This document shows, piece by piece, positions 42,843 through 50,900 of a stretch of 64,000 nucleotides of DNA (positions are counted from its first letter, which is position 1; each line of letters opens with the position of its first letter). The notes beneath the pieces were generated by a model. It saw only the letters and a program-made list of their open reading frames with translations. It was not told the DNA's origin and made no database searches. The stretch lies in assembly GCA_030430205.1 (NCBI GenBank), contig JAUIGE010000003.1:248001-312000 (forward strand), read 5' to 3'. The position numbers and the translations under genes were made by a program. Origin of the DNA: Bacteroidia bacterium. Its GTDB lineage: Bacteria > Bacteroidota > Bacteroidia > J057.

Positions 42843-45200
42843 TTATACGCCCGGAATTTTCAGGCGAACCAAAGTACCTTCGCCTGTATTCTCAAACTGA
42901 AGTAAGTCTTTTTCGTTATAGGTTTTTTCCAAACGGCTCAGAATATTGTTAAGACCTGTCCCCTTCTCAATTCTTTCAGACTCGATTCCCGGCCCATTGT
43001 CGTAGATTTCGCAGATCATGTCCCCTTCTTCCAGGTAAGCATCTATGCTCACAATTCCCTTTTTGATGATCTTGGCGATGCCATGTTTGATGCAATTTTC
43101 TATCAAAGTCTGAACCACAAAAGCCGGCAGCATGCACTCCCGGACTTCGGGTTCTATCTCTATCTGTACCCGGAGGCGCTCACCAAATCGGATTTTTTCG
43201 ATCTCCAGGTAGGTGCTTACGAGGCTGATTTCATCCTCCATGCTAACGAGTTTCTGGCTGGAATGGCGCAGTGTATAGCGAAAAATAAATGCCAGTTTTT
43301 CAATCGCTTCCTCCGCCAAATCCGGCGAATCATGGATCAAGGATGAGATCGTATTGAGGGTATTGAACAAAAAATGCGGATTGATCTGCGATCGCAGCGC
43401 TGTGAGGTTGGCCTCATAGGTGGTCTCTACCAGTTCTCTTTCGCGTTGCAAAAGTTGCAGCACATTGAGGCTCAGCTGCATCTGCTGTATAAGCTGAGCG
43501 ATCAGCTCCAGGTCCGAAAGGTTGTACACCCTGCGCTTTTTGCGGCCCATCAGCAGCAGACCGTATTGCTGCTCATTCACAGATACAGGGGCGATCAGGC
43601 TGTATCCCAAAGCCATCGCTTTCACTTCTTCATTTGGCGAAAACTGAAAATCCGAAAGCTCTTTGTTGCGGGACCAAATGACAGTTGCTTCTTCAAGGCT
43701 TTTATAAAAGGCCGGAAAATCCTCTTCAAGCTGTGGATCCGAGACCCACCATAGCTGCATTTCTTCTGTTTCAAAATACTTTTGAAGCTGCGTTGTCACC
43801 ATCTCCCTCAGTTTGTCTGAGGAAGTGTATTGGGGGATACTCGCCACAAAAGTCCTGAACTGTTCCAGTTTTTGCTGCTGTGATGTCGTGATATAAGCCG
43901 CAAAGCGGTTTTCATTGGCGAGGTAAACCGCCCGCAGGGCGAGCAGCAGCAGCAGCAGGCTGATGATCTCCAGCCAGGCCCGGTAGGGGTTGGTGGGCAG
44001 CAGCCAGTCAAATAAAGTGCGGATCGCCACATAGAGAAACAAAGAAGCAGCAACAAATATGAGGTACTGCAAGCTTCGCGTCATCACCACATTGACCTTT
44101 CCAAAGGGCAATTGGGAGTAGGCAGCATTGATGAGGGGAAAAAACAGCAGGATTTGTGTAAGAAAAAGGGCGTATTCCTGTAAGTGAATGGACGCAGAAA
44201 AAAGCCCGGAGATAGCCAAAAGGCATAGAATAACGATGAATCCACTCACCAACAAGCGGCGGGTAGACGGCCTGCGGTCTTTGGCCCAAACCCAGAGCAG
44301 CGCAGCTGCCAGCAGATGTGTAAGGAAAAAGAGCAGCACGGCTCTTTCGATCCAGGGCTGCAGGCTGCCCCAGGCCCTGCCTTGCAGGCTGAGTAGGAGA
44401 ATGGCGGCTATGCCGCCGATGCCCATTGCAAAGGAGGGCAAAAGCCAAAGCTTGCTGCCTTGCCAGCGAAAAGCCAGAAAAACCATGGCATAAGCCAGGG
44501 TGAGGGAAGAAAAAACGGCGAAAAAGAATTTTTCGAAGGCGGCATTCACCAGATTGGATTCTACGATCAGGTAAAGGGCATGACCAAGGATAAAACCCAA
44601 AAGCAACAGACCGAGGACTACCACCAGGCCCAAACTCCCCAATGCTTTGCTGTTTTTTCGCAAAAAAGGCAGCAAAATCAATAAAACGACAAATGCCACA
44701 AAAGTGCCTAAAGCAGAAAGCCACAGGCTTAGCCGCCACCCCCAGCCCATTTCATTGAAATGGTAAGAAAGGCGATAGCCGTTGACCCATTGCAGGTTGG
44801 TGCGGGCTGTAAGCCCGGTGCTGGAGCTGCTTCGCTCCAGTTGGTAGATGAAAGTCTTGCCGGGAGGAGCAGCACAGCTGATGTTATCAGCGACCTCAGC
44901 TTTATATACTTCGTGATAATTGATTTTGAGCAATTTGTCGCCTTCCTGAAAGTTGTCTGTCAAAAAGGCTTTGTAATTCAGCAATGGATGCACCGCCTGC
45001 GCCACAGCATGGCCGTCTTGGTCTGCCCACACAACCCAATCTTGCCCCTGGATGCGTTCAAAAGCCGAATTCTCCTCCGCCAGGAATAGCAGGGAGGATA
45101 GCTGTAGATACATGCCCCAGCCCAAAGCCAGCAGCATTCCATAAAAAGGAATGAGGATCAGGGGAGAGAAACGATGAGTTGAAAGTGGAAGCTGCGTCAT
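42843..45200 (-). CDS. LytS-like sensor histidine kinase
   Basis: A 785-residue membrane kinase. Helix 1 (about 15-37) and a periplasmic domain (about 38-150) that begins like a PDZ-type fold (FQEGDKLLKINYHEV) are followed by a block of about seven membrane helices (155-420). A GAF-like domain (about 440-575) precedes the kinase core. The core shows NPHFLFNTLNTISSL with phospho-His609, LIENCIKHGIAK (N box), IYDNGPGIES and KGTGLNNI (ATP-binding). This is the His_kinase/LytS family paired with LytTR regulators. The ligand is unknown, and the PDZ-like periplasmic segment plus the multi-helix domain suggests envelope sensing. The regulator gene follows 100 bp downstream. Confidence 0.92.
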   Translation of the reverse strand: MTQLPLSTHRFSPLILIPFYGMLLALGWGMYLQLSSLLFLAEENSAFERIQGQDWVVWADQDGHAVAQAVHPLLNYKAFLTDNFQEGDKLLKINYHEVYKAEVADNISCAAPPGKTFIYQLERSSSSTGLTARTNLQWVNGYRLSYHFNEMGWGWRLSLWLSALGTFVAFVVLLILLPFLRKNSKALGSLGLVVVLGLLLLGFILGHALYLIVESNLVNAAFEKFFFAVFSSLTLAYAMVFLAFRWQGSKLWLLPSFAMGIGGIAAILLLSLQGRAWGSLQPWIERAVLLFFLTHLLAAALLWVWAKDRRPSTRRLLVSGFIVILCLLAISGLFSASIHLQEYALFLTQILLFFPLINAAYSQLPFGKVNVVMTRSLQYLIFVAASLFLYVAIRTLFDWLLPTNPYRAWLEIISLLLLLLALRAVYLANENRFAAYITTSQQQKLEQFRTFVASIPQYTSSDKLREMVTTQLQKYFETEEMQLWWVSDPQLEEDFPAFYKSLEEATVIWSRNKELSDFQFSPNEEVKAMALGYSLIAPVSVNEQQYGLLLMGRKKRRVYNLSDLELIAQLIQQMQLSLNVLQLLQRERELVETTYEANLTALRSQINPHFLFNTLNTISSLIHDSPDLAEEAIEKLAFIFRYTLRHSSQKLVSMEDEISLVSTYLEIEKIRFGERLRVQIEIEPEVRECMLPAFVVQTLIENCIKHGIAKIIKKGIVSIDAYLEEGDMICEIYDNGPGIESERIEKGTGLNNILSRLEKTYNEKDLLQFENTGEGTLVRLKIPGV

Positions 45201-45531
45201 GCGTAGAGAAGGGAAATAATGACACAGGTAAGGTAGTAAAAAGCTTGCAAAGGGAAGCTTATAAAAAGAAAAAAGCCAGGGGACTCATCTTCATTGAGAG
45301 AATCTACCCTAGCCCTTGCTCTTGTAATTCCAGGACATAATCCTGTCTGATGCAAATGTGTTAAGAATATTGAGCATCGCCATGGCATTTTGTACAAATG
45401 GTGATTTTGTCTGAATGAACAGCTAAAATGAGTGAGTGAATAGTTTTAAAGGTTAAGAATTTATTTATTCTCCTGGAGAGTGAAAAATAAAAAAATACGG
45501 CTTGTATGAATTCTGTGGCCAATAAATAACG

Positions 45532-45566
45532 ATTTGGGCCAATCGACTCAAGTCAATTGCCCAAAT
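45532..45566. promoter_or_regulatory. Interrupted 35-bp palindrome
   Basis: ATTTGGG-C-CAAT-C-GACT (45532-45548) faces AGTC-A-ATTG-CCCAAAT (45551-45566) with only CA in the centre, giving 15 pairs with one bulge and one mismatch. The tiny centre favours a protein-binding site over an RNA terminator, and no T run follows. It may regulate the ccm genes or the kinase gene. Confidence 0.45.
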
Positions 45567-45739
45567 TAAATGGGTAAGAAAATGGGGATATGTAAAATTT
45601 GCTTAGATCAAATACACCTCTTAAAAAAGCCAGATTTCAAAATCTTTTCCCTGTGGAATATATGTAAAGGAAATATCGTGCCAAAGTGGAATCTCAATCC
45701 ACTGGAAGGGATAGTGTAGAGACTGATGGGCATTTTTGT

Positions 45740-45747
45740 TAGCTTTG
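45740..45747 (+). promoter_or_regulatory. Candidate -7 element for ccmC
   Basis: TAGCTTTG fits the Bacteroidota -7 consensus TAnnTTTG exactly and lies 64 bp before the ccmC ATG. No good TTTG/TTG at -33 was seen at the usual spacing, so this is tentative. Confidence 0.3.
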
Positions 45748-45810
45748 CAGATTCTTTTTTTTCAACATAGTATTAACCATAGCAGTTCTAGAAATAAATT
45801 GCCACGATCG

Positions 45811-46569
45811 ATGAAAGGAATAGGAAATATTGCATACAAAATCATAGGCGTCAGCCTGATTTTATATGCCCTTATTTATGGCTTGCTCGCGGAGCTTCCG
45901 CGCATGGGCACCCTGGCTCAAAGCTCCAGAAACCTCTTTTATCACGTTCCCATGTGGTTTACAGAGGTGGTACTGATGAGTATATCTGTTTTTTACAGTG
46001 TAAAATACCTGCGCATGACCGACCCGGACTCCGGGTTGAAAGGCGAACCGATGGAAGCAGACGCACGGGCTACAGAAGCCGCACGCCTGGGCGTGCTTTT
46101 CAATGGCCTGGGCCTGATCACGGGCATTATCTGGGGCCGCGTCAGCTGGGGGCAGACTATGCCCGATAGTGATTTCTCTGCCTGGTGGGTCTGGGATCCC
46201 ATACAGACCTGTGCCCTGATTGCGATGTTGATTTATATGGGGTATTTTCTGCTGCGCTCCTCCTTTGCGGAGCCTGAGCAAAAAGCGAAAATCGCAGCTG
46301 TATTTAACATTTTTGCTTTCGCAGCCCTGATCCCGCTCTTTTTTGTGATTCCCCGCATGATGCAGGGCTTGCATCCCACAGCAGATGGCGAAAGCACCGC
46401 CCTTTTTGATACCAGCAATGTGACCAATATCTACAGAACCCTGCTATATCCTTCTGCATTGGGCTTTATCCTGCTCAGTATATGGATGTACAATGTGCGC
46501 AGCAGGATCAGCATCCTCCGCCTAAAACTGGAAGATAGACTTGCGGAGCGCGCCTTTACCCGGAAATGA
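45811..46569 (+). CDS. ccmC: Cytochrome c maturation membrane protein CcmC
   Basis: CcmC delivers haem to the chaperone CcmE at the outer face of the inner membrane. The 252-residue protein from ATG 45811 has six hydrophobic helices and the tryptophan-rich haem-handling motif WWVWDP (125-130). It also has His45 in FYHVPMWF and a second periplasmic His in GLHPTADGES, matching the two haem-ligand positions of CcmC. The frame is open upstream, but only to a TTG. The ccmD-like, ccmE and ccmF genes follow on the same strand. The ABC subunits ccmA and ccmB are not in the window. Confidence 0.9.
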   Translation: MKGIGNIAYKIIGVSLILYALIYGLLAELPRMGTLAQSSRNLFYHVPMWFTEVVLMSISVFYSVKYLRMTDPDSGLKGEPMEADARATEAARLGVLFNGLGLITGIIWGRVSWGQTMPDSDFSAWWVWDPIQTCALIAMLIYMGYFLLRSSFAEPEQKAKIAAVFNIFAFAALIPLFFVIPRMMQGLHPTADGESTALFDTSNVTNIYRTLLYPSALGFILLSIWMYNVRSRISILRLKLEDRLAERAFTRK

Positions 46570-46651
46570 TCTTCACTGATTCTAACAGATATTATTCGTA
46601 CCTTTGCGGACGATTTTGCCAGCAGGCATTTTACCTTTTTTTCGAGCAATT

Positions 46652-46834
46652 ATGATCTCATTTTTCCCCCTTATAACGCTTCTGCAAGAGTCCGTTTTGT
46701 TGCGGAGCGATAAGATTTATGCGGTACTGGCTGTGATCCTCGTGATTTTTGCCGGCCTGCTTATTTATCTCTTTACCACTCAGCGCAAACTGAGCAAGCT
46801 GGAGGATATGTTTAAAGATTCAGAAAAGAAATAA
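46652..46834 (+). CDS. CcmD-like small membrane protein
   Basis: A 60-residue protein with one membrane helix (about 22-42) and a charged C-terminal tail (TTQRKLSKLEDMFKDSEKK). Size, topology and position between ccmC and ccmE match CcmD, which helps release haem-loaded CcmE from the CcmABC complex. Sequence conservation in CcmD is low, so the call rests on context. ATG 46652 is chosen; an upstream start at 46604 would add 16 residues of unlikely leader. One base separates its stop from the ccmE ATG. Confidence 0.75.
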   Translation: MISFFPLITLLQESVLLRSDKIYAVLAVILVIFAGLLIYLFTTQRKLSKLEDMFKDSEKK

Positions 46835-46835
46835 T

Positions 46836-47210
46836 ATGAAAATCAGCAGAATCATTCTTTTGGTTGCCGCTGCCATCCTGATGGTGGTTTTTGGCGTGAG
46901 CCTGTCTGAAAACCTCAGCACCTATTCTACTTTTTCTATGGCTAAAGAAAGCGGCAAAACCGTGCATATAGCCGGAGAGTGGGTAGATCGCGAAAACGCT
47001 GTGGAGACGGAAAACCTGTTTCAGTTTTCTGTAAAAGACAGCCTCGGAGTCGTGGAGCTCGTTCACTTTAACGACCCCAAACCCAATAATTTTGAGCAGG
47101 CCGAGCGCATCGTGCTCGTTGGCGGTTACGACAAAGAGACTTTTGTCGCAGACAAAATCATCACAAAATGTCCCTCCAAGTATGGAGAGTCAGATGTAAA
47201 CCTGGAATAA
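46836..47210 (+). CDS. ccmE: Cytochrome c maturation haem chaperone CcmE, Cys-type
   Basis: A 124-residue periplasmic haem chaperone anchored by one N-terminal helix (about 5-24), then the OB-fold-like beta domain. At the haem attachment site it reads TKCPSKYGE with Cys112 and Tyr116. This is the C-x3-Y form described for some Ccm systems, in place of the H-x3-Y of E. coli CcmE. In such systems the thiol-handling proteins CcmG and CcmH may be missing, and neither is seen here. A period-7 array starts six bases after the stop and fills the 109-bp gap to ccmF. Confidence 0.9.
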   Translation: MKISRIILLVAAAILMVVFGVSLSENLSTYSTFSMAKESGKTVHIAGEWVDRENAVETENLFQFSVKDSLGVVELVHFNDPKPNNFEQAERIVLVGGYDKETFVADKIITKCPSKYGESDVNLE

Positions 47211-47216
47211 GGAAAA

Positions 47217-47307
47217 GTTTCGGGCTTCGGGTTTTGAGTTTCGGGTAGAATCCAGAACCCAAAACCCGAAACCCGAAACCCAGAACACGAAACCCAAAAC
47301 CCCAAAT
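47217..47307 (+). repeat. Inverted period-7 arrays, GTTTCGG / CCGAAAC
   Basis: Four units of the GTTTCGG type (47217-47244; one is GTTTTGA) face about eight units of its complement (CCAAAAC, CCGAAAC, CCGAAAC, ... to 47307). The whole keeps a 7-base register and forms a long imperfect stem in RNA. It begins six bases after the ccmE stop and ends 13 bases before the ccmF ATG. Same unit family as 15201-15248 and 58135-58162. Confidence 0.85.
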
Positions 47308-47319
47308 TCGGATTTCATT

Positions 47320-50300
47320 ATGGGCAATTTTTTTGCTTCTCTGGCTTTTGCCAGTGCTTTTGTGTCGATGGTCAGCCTTTTTCTCGCAGAGCGCGAGCAA
47401 GGCAAGGAGAAGAAAAGCTGGGAACGGCTGGGCTTTGCCAGCTTTGGGATACATGCCCTGAGCATTGTAGGCATCATCGGTACCCTCTTTTACCTGATAT
47501 ATACACACCAATACCAGTTCCACTATGTCTGGTCGCACTCCAGCAATGAGCTGCCGGTGCATTATATGATATCCTGTTTTTGGGAAGGGCAGGAAGGCAG
47601 CTTCCTGTTGTGGTGCTTTTGGCACGCAGTGCTGGGCGTCATCCTGATGCGCACAGTCAAAAGCGAATGGCGCGGCCTGGTGCTGGGCGTGCTTGCTTCG
47701 ATCGAGGTCGTGCTGAGCTCGATGGTGCTGGGGATTTATGTGGGAGAAAGCTGGGTGTATGGGATTTATTTGACCCTGGGGCTGATTCCTGCTGCCTATT
47801 TTGCTTTTCGTTATATCAAACAAAGAGATCAATTGCCCTGGAAAGGCAGCTTTCCACTTGCGGGCATTTTTGTCACAGCGATGATGCTGGTCCTCTTATT
47901 CAGAGGTCAGGATGGGATGGGAGATCCCTGGAGCTGGGCTGACACCATCAGCAGCTTTGACGGCTTTGCCTTTGGCCTGGCGATTATCGGTCTCCTCGGC
48001 TTTGCCTTTCTGTATCTTCGCTATGCAGTGGCGGTGTCAAATAATATTTCCAAACATATACCCGATCTGCTTGCAGGAGCTTCCGTTTTGGGCATTGCCT
48101 ATGCCGTGATGAACTTCGACCTCAGCACCTGGAAAGTAGGCTCATCGCCTTTTCTCCTGCTGAAAGAAGCTTTTCCCGACAACCCCGTCTACGCCAACGA
48201 CCCTGATTTTATCCCCACCAATGGCAGCGGCCTCAATAGCCTGCTTCAAAACTATTGGATGGTCATCCATCCGCCTACCCTCTTCCTGGGCTTTGCCTCC
48301 ACCGTGGTGCCTTTTGCTTTCGTCATCGCTGGTTTGATCAAAGGAAAATACCGCGAATGGATTCGGCCAGCTACGCCCTGGATGCTTTTCTCAGTCATGA
48401 TCCTGGGCATAGGCATCATCATGGGCGGCTATTGGGCCTATGAGACCCTCAACTTTGGCGGCTATTGGAACTGGGACCCCGTCGAAAACGGTTCCCTCGT
48501 GCCCTGGCTCTGCGGTATCGCAGGCCTGCATGGCATGCTCATCCACAAAAAGACCAAATCCTACCTCAAACTGAGCATGATTCTCGTCATCAGCACTTTC
48601 TGGCTGGTGCTGTATTCTACCTTCCTGACGCGCAGCGGCATCCTGGGAGATACTTCTGTTCATACATTCACTGACCTGGGCCTTTCCGGGCAATTGATAT
48701 TGCTGATGGCCATATATGGCACCGTTACCCTCATTTTGATGGTCTTGCGGTGGAAAGCCATTCCCAGCAAAATAGATGACAGCAAAATATGGACAGCAGA
48801 GTTTTTCCTCTTTATGGGAATATTGATCTTCATCTTTGCCGGACTCATCATCGCCATTTCTACCTCTCTGCCTGTTTTTAATAAAATATTTGGAACGAGC
48901 ATGGCGCCACCTGCCGAAGTGCAGCTTTTTTACTATAAGTGGAATGTCTGGTTTGCCGTCGGTTTTGGTATTTTCTCAGGTATAGCCCAGTTTTTGTGGT
49001 GGAGCAAAGCGAAGAAGAAAACGCCTGCACAGGCACTCTATCGCCCCTTTTTACTGGCGATGCTGCTCGGTAGCACCATCCTGGTATTGCTGATCACAGC
49101 CCGAAAAGACTTTGCTTTTGATAAAGACTTTGCCAGCCTGATCGCCGACAGCGAGTTTGCCAGCAATTTCCTCGGCAAGGCACTTGCCTATATAGAATTT
49201 GGCGTCATGAGCATCGCCGATGAGTTGCTGCTGTTCAGCGCACTCTTTGTGATATTTGCCAATGGCGACATCCTCTTTTCTTTATTGAAGAAAAATACCA
49301 CCGGCCTGAAAGTCATGGGCGGCACCGTCACCCATATCGGTTTTGGCCTGATGCTGCTCGGCATCCTTTTCTCCTCCGGCTATGATGAAGTCATCTCCAT
49401 CAACCTGACGCCCGAAGAGATGCAGGGCTTTAGCAGCGATGAGGAAAAAATAGACAATGTGGGCATTTTGAAAAACAAGCCTCGCCTGATAAAAGGCTAT
49501 GAGGTGACCTATACCGGCCCCAAAGAGGCCGTCGCACCCATCCGCAAACTGCATGTGATCGAAGAAACGCCCGAATTTTTTAAGGTACGCTTTCGCGATA
49601 GCACCAACGATGAATTTGGCTTTGTCCTGCCACGTCCTGTCTTTTTGGTAAAAGAAGAGGGCGAAAGCGAAAAAAGCGAAGGAGATATACATCCTACTTC
49701 CAATGCCAGTGACGGGGAGTTGGAAGGCGAAATTGATATGCAGTATGTAGAAGATTTTTTGAACAAAAATCTGCCATTCATCAAACCCCCTCATATCAAC
49801 AACCGCATGCTCTATGGCCTGGAGTTCCGTTCGCTGAAAGACAGTTCAGATCACTTCAAGCTCTACCCTGAAGCGGAGATCAATGAGCAAATGAATGGCC
49901 TGATAGCGCATCCCGCGCGCAAGGTATATTTGGATCGGGACATCTATGTCCACGTTTCGCAAGTGCCTGCAAATGAGGGCGAAGAGCCAAAGTACAAATT
50001 TCATGAACTTGCGCTCAAGCCAGGGGATACGACCTTTGTCGGTAATACGAAAATCTATTTTCACAATATCGCCAACCTGAACCAGCGGGCGGAAGAGGTA
50101 GACAAAAATTTCGAAGTGGCGCTGGCGGCGCATTTGCTGGCTATCGCCGGGCAGGATACCTTCTTCGCCAACCCGATGTACTTCATCGCCAGGGACAATA
50201 CCTTTAGCATGAAGGAAGCAACGATAGAAGAGCTATACCTGGATTTTGTCTTTTACAAAGTCGATCCGCAAAAGGGCCTTTTTCACTTCCAGATACGTGA

Positions 50301-50436
50301 ACTGGAAAACCCGACTTCGGATTATATCGCCTTTAAAGCCATCAAAAAACCGTATATTAACCTACTTTGGTTAGGAACCTTTATCCTGACCTTTGGTTTT
50401 CTGCTTGCCATTTACCGGCGGTCGAAAGAGAGTTAA
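47320..50436 (+). CDS. ccmF: Cytochrome c haem lyase CcmF, enlarged form
   Basis: CcmF accepts haem from CcmE and attaches it to apocytochrome c. The protein has 1038 residues against roughly 650 in Proteobacteria. The N-terminal 700 residues are multi-helix and carry the CcmF/CcsA marks: VWSHSSNELPVHYMIS (about 70-85), FWEGQEGSFLLW and the WxWDP motif NWDPVENGSL (Trp383-Pro387 region). The extra length is a soluble, charged domain (about 715-1010), probably periplasmic, before a last helix (LLWLGTFILTFGFLLAIY). An enlarged CcmF is plausible for the group. The domain might stand in for missing CcmG/CcmH-type partners, which is inference. Confidence 0.92.
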   Translation: MGNFFASLAFASAFVSMVSLFLAEREQGKEKKSWERLGFASFGIHALSIVGIIGTLFYLIYTHQYQFHYVWSHSSNELPVHYMISCFWEGQEGSFLLWCFWHAVLGVILMRTVKSEWRGLVLGVLASIEVVLSSMVLGIYVGESWVYGIYLTLGLIPAAYFAFRYIKQRDQLPWKGSFPLAGIFVTAMMLVLLFRGQDGMGDPWSWADTISSFDGFAFGLAIIGLLGFAFLYLRYAVAVSNNISKHIPDLLAGASVLGIAYAVMNFDLSTWKVGSSPFLLLKEAFPDNPVYANDPDFIPTNGSGLNSLLQNYWMVIHPPTLFLGFASTVVPFAFVIAGLIKGKYREWIRPATPWMLFSVMILGIGIIMGGYWAYETLNFGGYWNWDPVENGSLVPWLCGIAGLHGMLIHKKTKSYLKLSMILVISTFWLVLYSTFLTRSGILGDTSVHTFTDLGLSGQLILLMAIYGTVTLILMVLRWKAIPSKIDDSKIWTAEFFLFMGILIFIFAGLIIAISTSLPVFNKIFGTSMAPPAEVQLFYYKWNVWFAVGFGIFSGIAQFLWWSKAKKKTPAQALYRPFLLAMLLGSTILVLLITARKDFAFDKDFASLIADSEFASNFLGKALAYIEFGVMSIADELLLFSALFVIFANGDILFSLLKKNTTGLKVMGGTVTHIGFGLMLLGILFSSGYDEVISINLTPEEMQGFSSDEEKIDNVGILKNKPRLIKGYEVTYTGPKEAVAPIRKLHVIEETPEFFKVRFRDSTNDEFGFVLPRPVFLVKEEGESEKSEGDIHPTSNASDGELEGEIDMQYVEDFLNKNLPFIKPPHINNRMLYGLEFRSLKDSSDHFKLYPEAEINEQMNGLIAHPARKVYLDRDIYVHVSQVPANEGEEPKYKFHELALKPGDTTFVGNTKIYFHNIANLNQRAEEVDKNFEVALAAHLLAIAGQDTFFANPMYFIARDNTFSMKEATIEELYLDFVFYKVDPQKGLFHFQIRELENPTSDYIAFKAIKKPYINLLWLGTFILTFGFLLAIYRRSKES

Positions 50437-50450
50437 TAACAATTTCCCAC

Positions 50451-50891
50451 ATGGCTTTTTCTCAATGTGAACTTGTTTCGCTGGATCGATACAATTGGGA
50501 GCTCCTTCTCAAGATCGAACTCCATGAAAGCCAGCAGGCTTTCACTCCCAGCATCCTCTACTCCCTCGCTCAGGCGAATTTTGAACAATTGACGCCTTAC
50601 GGCATCAGTTATAGGGGGGAGATTGTGGGCTTTCTCATGTATGGCCAGTTTGGCGGCATCTGCTGGATCAACCGGATCCTCGTAGACCACCGCTTCCAGG
50701 CAAAGGGAATCGGCACCGCCGCCCTGACGCAAATCATCCGCAAACTGCGGCAGCAGTTTGACTGCCGCGAAATTCGCACCAGCTATGCCGAAGGCAATGA
50801 AGTCGCGGCGAAGCTATTCAGCACAAATGGTTTTGTGCCTATAGGATCGGCTATGGCCGATGGGGAGGTGGTGCTGCGCTATGAGGGCTAG
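50451..50891 (+). CDS. GNAT family acetyltransferase
   Basis: A 146-residue acetyltransferase starting at ATG 50451 (MAFSQCELVSLDRYNW). The frame is open further upstream but there overlaps ccmF. The GNAT core shows INRILVDHRFQAKGIGTAAL, with the acetyl-CoA loop (Q/R-x-x-G-x-G/A, here FQAKGIGTA), then TSYAEGNEVAAKLFSTNGF. The pattern resembles diamine/spermidine N-acetyltransferases of the BltD kind, but the substrate is not fixed by sequence. It follows ccmF by 14 bases and is convergent with the AAA/nuclease gene nine bases away. Confidence 0.85.
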   Translation: MAFSQCELVSLDRYNWELLLKIELHESQQAFTPSILYSLAQANFEQLTPYGISYRGEIVGFLMYGQFGGICWINRILVDHRFQAKGIGTAALTQIIRKLRQQFDCREIRTSYAEGNEVAAKLFSTNGFVPIGSAMADGEVVLRYEG

Positions 50892-50900
50892 ATTTGCCCT

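Larger units (their letters stand above)
45201..45810. other. 610-bp intergenic region between kinase and ccmC genes
   Basis: Long AT-rich divergent gap that should hold promoters for both the kinase and the ccm genes. It contains a 35-bp interrupted palindrome (45532-45566) and a TAnnTTTG match (TAGCTTTG, 45740-45747) 64 bp upstream of the ccmC ATG. No tRNA, conserved RNA or convincing open frame was found. A short minus-strand frame at 45197-45397 lacks support. Confidence 0.5.

Noticed and set aside
45197-45397. A 66-codon minus-strand frame overlapping the kinase start
   Set aside because: Overlaps the kinase ATG, has no recognised features, and the gap is better explained as regulatory.
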